From positions 60,403,684-60,467,683 of the forward strand of contig CM043942.1 in assembly GCA_014529385.2 (NCBI GenBank): a stretch of 64,000 bases of DNA. The letters are read 5' to 3'. The stretch comes from Adiantum capillus-veneris. Its lineage: Eukaryota > Streptophyta > Polypodiopsida > Polypodiales > Pteridaceae. Positions within the stretch are counted from its first letter, which is position 1; every line of letters begins with the position of its first letter. A program made the position numbers and the translations under genes. The notes beneath the pieces are model-generated. The model had not been told where the DNA came from, did no database searches, and was given only the letters and a program-made list of their open reading frames with translations. Shown piece after piece: positions 58,792 through 64,000 of this stretch.

Positions 58792-60174
58792 CTAGGATAG
58801 TATGTGAGAAATGTAGATATGAGAGAAGTGAAGAGATGAGAAGTTTCCCTCCCAAGCCCTATTCTTGCCCGTAGGCAATAAGGATACTGCGGGGAGAGAT
58901 GTACCTGTAGCAAGAGAACCTAGAGAGGATGAATTACTAAGAATGAGAGAGATAGGTTTGGTTAAGGAGATGAGATTAGATACATATATATGTATATGTT
59001 GGATTAGAGATGAAAATGAAAACAACAAGAAATCAAGAAAACATCAATGTAGAACACATCTTACTTGAAACCCTTCGGCACCATTATTGATGGGAGAGAG
59101 AAGAAGAGTGGATAATTCCACTTTGATTGATACACCAAGTGCAAGAACTTCTTTGATTAGAGTTGATCTTCCAAGGTTAGCTTGTTGCAAGAATGGCTAG
59201 TCTCCCTCTAGGAAAAAGTGTAGGCTTGGGCTTATGTTAATGGCTAAGTACAATTAGGCATTACTACTCACTCCCTCAAGAATTTCTCTCATCAATGGCT
59301 TGAATGCTTGAGTTCCTTCCAAGGAAGAAGAGGTCCCCTTTTATAGGTGAAGGGAACCCACAAGGGTTTACACAAGAAGAGAGGAGCCAGTGTGAACAGG
59401 AATTGGACAAGTTGGAAATGAGTTGTCCCTGCATGATGTGGGCAGACTGGGGTCCAGTATTTTGATCATATCTCCTCAACCATAGCTCCAAATAAAAAAG
59501 TAAAAATATGGGCAGAAACTTCAGCTCATTAGCTACGATTTTCATTTTAAAATCATTCTCCAATTCGGATTGGAACCTTGTGTAAAAAATTCATCAAAAT
59601 AGGGTTCATTTATGGCAGCAAAAGTCTTCATGTGGTCTCCTTAGCTTTGACTTTCATTTAATTCCAAAGGACACCTCATGCCATATGAAAGCATGACATT
59701 GCTCCTTGACAAATTTTTGTAATCATGCTTGCAATAATGCATTAAAATAAGTGTATCTTTGAAATCATGCCACCTAGTGTCCCACTAGGATTTGATTCTC
59801 TCCTAGTAGCTATTTAAAAAGAAATATAACAAAAGTATAAAAAATACATAGAATATACATATATTGGAGTTTACCCTAGATATAGGATCTAGCTAGGGTG
59901 TGAGATGATAATGAAATAGTAGAAATAAAGAATCAATGCTTTTTGCCCCAAGTGAAAGAGGCGGAGCTATTGATGCTTTTCCCATAGTATTTTCTGATGG
60001 TAAAGTAAGGATATGTTACCCTTGAGAAAAATAATAGGATGAGATAGAAGGCTTATTATTATACTTAAATATGCATATGTACACTATAGGAAATATAATT
60101 ATGTATCTAAAAAAATACAAGATAGATCTTGTAGCATGCGTTCCCACTATGTACGTGTCACAACACGACAACGT

Positions 60175-61606
60175 GTCATTAAATATTTCCAAATTGATGG
60201 ATTTCATGGCTTCAAAAGTTAAAACCACCATCACGTCCAAACTATATGGAGACTCCGAGCTATTTTTAGCTCTTCAAGCTTTCCTCAATGGAGAAATGAA
60301 GGTGGGGCTGCCACAATTTGCACAAATGAATGGAGCTAGGGAGATGCCAGCAGAGAAGGAACACTTAGATCCACAACCCAACCTAGATGAGAACCTTGTT
60401 GTTGAAATACCTGTTAACAAGTTGGGACAATACTTTGAGGGCGATGAATCCAATGCAACCATACCAATCCCTACCAAGGGATTAACTGTGAAGGGAATCC
60501 TTGATGGTGGCGTTGGGGTTCGCATTGTGACTAAAAATTGATGGGAAACTATGGGAAGACCTCACCTTGGGACCACAACCATATTAGTAAAGATGGCCAA
60601 TGGGTCTATTGTTAAACTTATTGGGATGCTAGAAGATCTCAAGATCAAGGTCTTTGGACATAAAATAAGAAATACCTTCATTGTTATGGACTTCTCCAGG
60701 AACACTATGGCATCTGAGATGATCTTAGGACGTCCTTTCATGAGGGAAGCAAAAATGTTGCATGACTTGTCTAAAAACCATGTCTACTTGCAGTTCGAGG
60801 AGTTTGTTATTCGAGTAGATCTTGTAACTGGTCGAGCACATTCTCTAGGAAATAGATTTATAATTGATCATAGATCAAACACCACAGTTCACTCAGCCCC
60901 ATTGGAATATTGTTACACTTGTAAACTGGACATTGATGTTGGGGTAGATTCACCTTATATGGATGTTCTACCTGGGATGATTGAGTATGACAATGTGAAT
61001 TGGGTCCACTTAGCAGCAACCATAGACACTTGGAAAAATAGGGGAACAACCTGGGTAACACCTGAGGGGGATGAAATGCCACCACTCATACCCTTAAATA
61101 TGCTAGAAGCAATGCATACAACTTTTAATGACCTACAACATAAATGTTTGACTGGCATTGGAACCAGGAGCGTCTCACAAGACTATAGGCCACACGATTT
61201 GGGGTCAGAATCATCAATTGAAATTGACTCTGAGGACGAAGAATCTGAGTTAGATCTTAGTGCAAATGTGGGGACAAACCATTCAGGACTCAGTGGTACC
61301 CTAGATGACAATCTATCCAAGGGAGCAGAAGAAACAAGTAGCGATTCATCTAGTGACTCTTCACTAGAGACCGTCCGTCATAAAAAATTAGACAAGAAGA
61401 GTAAGAGATATAAGAGGCGACGATATCGAGAAAATGTGCGTGCTAGAATAAATGAAAAGAAGTCTACCATAGAATGGCTTAATTATATAGGGGCATGTGA
61501 TGCTCATCGAAAGTTGGTAGATAACTGGGGTGAATACCTTCAAAGATTTATGTGGTGTAGTCCACAACCCATTGACATCGCACAACTAGAGGCTACAAAG
61601 AAGTAA
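60175..61606 (+). pseudogene. pro: A1 protease and downstream linker
   Basis: It resumes A1 after G4. A 156-codon frame (60071-60541) carries the protease start, GILDGGVGVRIV, with D-G-G (about 60500). After a stop at 60539, the frame 60551-61606 has MILGRPFM (about 60718), then an acidic, Ser-rich segment (about 61200-61370), a basic stretch (KKSKRYKRRRYRENVRAR) and a Trp-containing end. Such a linker between protease and RT is usual in Athila/Tat elements. Confidence 0.7.
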
Positions 61607-64000
61607 AAGGTGAGCCGTACCATAAGGAGACGACAAAATTGAGAGTTAGCTCAGCAACAAAAGGAAGCGGAAGTGAAATCCGTCCACAGAACAACAAGAC
61701 CCCACAGATTTACACCCTGCACCCGATCATTTCAAATCCTACACCAAGGAGGAGCGTAAGGTTGTGTATACAAAGGCTCAAAGAAAACCTATCGATGAAA
61801 GAAATGGAGTCTATGATGGTCCAACAATAGTTAAGGAAATAGAGTTAGCAGACCCAAGTGAGGAGTCCAAGCCTGTCTTCATTGCCCATAATATGAGAGA
61901 GATTCAAGAGTATGTACTTAAAGAACTTCTTAAGGAATTTAGGGATATATTTGCTTGGACATATCATGATATGAGAGGTGTTCCACCTTCTGTGGTGCAA
62001 TACACAATCCCCATGAACAACATGGATAAACCGGTTTAGCAACAACCCTACCCAATGAATCCTAAGTATGCAAAGATCGTTTAAGAAGAGATTGAAAAGC
62101 CTGTGAAATTTTGATTCATATACTCTGTTGAGCACTCAGAATGGGTGTCTCCAATAGTGATTGTTCCAAAAAATAATGGGAAACTCAGAGTATGCGTGGA
62201 TCTCAAGAAGTTCAATGCCGCCACTAGGAGGGATCATTACCCCTTGCCATATTCAAAACATGTGCTTGAAAGAATTGCAGGGAAGGAAGCTTATAGATTT
62301 TTAGATGGGTACCCTGGCTACAATCAAATTACAATTGCGCTAGAGGACCAAGCTAAAATAGTCTTTATAACCGAATTTGGAGTGTTTGCATTTCATGTTA
62401 TGGATTTTGGCTTAACCAATACCCCTGCTACCTTTCAAAGATTAATAAACACTGCTTTTAGAGAATATTTGAGGGAGTTTTGCGAAGATTTCTTAGATAA
62501 CCTTTGTGTTTATTCCTCTTTGAAAGAACATCTATCATGTTTACGAAAAGTGTTTGAGAAGTGCAGATTGTATCACATCTCCTTAAACCCTTTCAAATGC
62601 CAATTTTGGGTTAAACATGGAGTCATTTTAGGGCATATAGTGTCCAAAACTGGGATTTTCACAGATGAGAGAAAAATTAAAGCCATTGTTGAATTACCAC
62701 TGCCTACAAACTATAAAGGAGTTCAAAGGTTGATGGGCCATGTTGGTTATTACCGAAAATTTATTTTAAACTTTCTCGAGATAGCTTGTCCTTTGTACAA
62801 GCTTCTTATTGAGTTCCACTAGACCGCGGAGTGTGACCATGCTTATGAGTCATTGAAAACGACCTTGACAAGCACTCCTATTTTATGAGTGCCTCATTGG
62901 AATGTAATTTTCCATGTGTATATTGATGCATCGAACTTTGCTATTGGGTGTGTTCTAGCTCAACCACGAGAATATAAATTGGACTATCCCATTGACTTTG
63001 CAAGCCGTCAATTGAATGAAGCCGAGAGAAACTACACCACTACATAGCGGGAAGGTTTAGGTATGATTTACGCAGTGAAGAAATTTTGCATCTAGTAAGT
63101 AAACCTTGCTCTACGGGAAGAATTACACGATGGTTGTTAATTCTTCTTGAGTTTGATTTTAACATTGTGGTGAGACCTGGTAAAATACATGTCATGGTGG
63201 ATCATTTGTATCACATACCCCATGGTGAAGTCCCTACTGGAGTCGATGATAAATTTCCCGATACTTCCTTATTTCTAGTCGAGACCATGCGTGAATGGAG
63301 TGAGAAGATTGTGAACTTTCTAATTAATGTTTTTCCACCCAAAGAGCTTTGTAAGGACATAGCTTGAAAACTGTTAAAATAATGTGAACCTTATTCTTTC
63401 ATTGTAGGAACTCTCTACAGGCTAGGGAAGGATGATATTATTAGACATTGTGCTCGTGAGGATGAGTATCTATACACACTGCAAGAAGCCCACATGGGTA
63501 TAGTCGGAGGACATTTCTCAGGGGAGCTAACTGCTAGAAAGGTGTTGCAATCAGACTATTGGTGGCCTACCTTATTCAAGGATGCATCACTTTTTGCGAA
63601 AGTATGTGATGAATGCCAATGTTACAAGATCACACAACAAAAGGATAAGATGCCCTTACATCCTGTTAAAGTGTCTCAACCATTTGAAAAATGGGGTTTG
63701 GACTTTGTAGTCCCAATTAGTCGGGCATCTTGTAGCACTCAATCTCAATATATTATCGTTGCCACTGACTATGTGACAAAGTGGACAAAATACAAGGTGA
63801 CATGTAAGGTTGATGCATAATCAATTGCCAAGTTTCTCTTTGAGAACATTATTACAATATTTGGTTGCCCCTTTGATTGTGAGTGACAATGGCACTCATT
63901 TAATAAATGGAGTGATAAAAGAAATCACTCCATGATAGCTCACCATAAGTCCACACCTTATTATCCACAGGCAAATGGCCAAACTGAGAGTACCAACAAG
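61607..64000 (+). pseudogene. pol: A1 pol: RT, RNase H, integrase (runs off the window)
   Basis: RT: EWVSPIVIVPKNNGKLRVCV (about 62140), DLKKFNAATRRDHYPLP, DGYPGYNQI, MDFGLTNTPATFQRL, and FLDN where FLDD is expected (about 62490), so a catalytic Asp is lost. RNase H: VYIDASNFAIGCVLAQ (about 62915) and later fragments. Integrase: HMGIVGGHFSGELTARKVLQ, YWWPTLF, CDECQ (about 63490-63620), GLDFVVPI, and a NGQTES end at about 63970. Stops and frameshifts near 62039, 62110, 62820, 63050, 63365 and 63860. Inactive. Confidence 0.88.

Larger units (their letters stand above)
50120..60170 (-). mobile_element. Ty3/gypsy element G4 with LTR-encoded small ORFs
   Basis: A complete element on the minus strand in A1, with 4-bp target duplication ACGT (50116-50119 and 60171-60174). 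LTRs 58164-60170 (5') and 50141-52147 (3') are both 2007 bp and differ by roughly 1%, so it is young. A 21-base extension (50120-50140) lies between the normal LTR end and the target site. The same family as G3, including the small ORFs, frameshift signal and D-H-G protease. Confidence 0.96.
58164..60170 (-). repeat. 5' LTR of G4
   Basis: A 2007-bp LTR, TGTCG...CGACA in its own direction. TATA on the minus strand at 59345-59339. Confidence 0.96.

Overview
The window is repeat-rich nuclear DNA, almost certainly from a land plant. It is built almost entirely of nested LTR retrotransposons, and I find no convincing host gene, rRNA, tRNA or CRISPR array. Reasons for a plant: a Tnt1-like Ty1/copia element with a tRNA-iMet primer site, Ty3/gypsy elements of the dual-RNase-H (Tat-type) and Athila-like kinds, many in-frame stops, and abundant CT, CA and TA microsatellites. 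I cannot place the species.

Layout. (1) 1-9396: Ty3 element G1 (+), 2.6 kb LTRs, no gag. (2) 9981-11444 and 21559-~23110: decayed Ty1/copia element C1 (+), split by Ty3 element G2 (-, 11445-21554). (3) ~23.1-25.4 kb: CT-rich minisatellite and unassigned DNA. (4) ~25.5-34.8 kb: remains of a minus-strand copia element (C3) with a partly duplicated linker-RT segment, into which the nearly intact copia element C2 (+, 27500-32987) inserted. (5) 34813 to the window end: an Athila-like Ty3 element A1 (+), split by two members of one Ty3 family in opposite orientation, G3 (+, 35389-45552) and G4 (-, 50120-60170). G3 and G4 form a ~10 kb inverted repeat.

Most interesting content. First, G1, G2, G3 and G4 all carry two small paralogous ORFs of about 70 codons, called sORF-A and sORF-B here, upstream of gag/pol. 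In G1 and G2 they lie in the internal leader after the primer-binding site. In G3 and G4 they lie inside the LTR and overlap by four bases (ATGA). The G1 and G3 sORF-B proteins share 45 of 70 residues, and 31 of those 45 use different codons, which points to selection on the protein. I do not recognise the family. G1/G2 and G3/G4 have very different polymerases, so this looks like a two-gene accessory module shared between lineages. Second, G3 and G4 have a textbook -1 frameshift signal at the protease/RT boundary: slippery heptamer, 6-nt spacer and 9-bp stem, with the zero-frame stop in the loop.

In an intact element, gag would form the particle, protease would process it, RT/RNase H would copy RNA from the LTR promoter using a host tRNA, and integrase would insert the DNA. 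Every pol copy here is damaged, so present activity would need help in trans.
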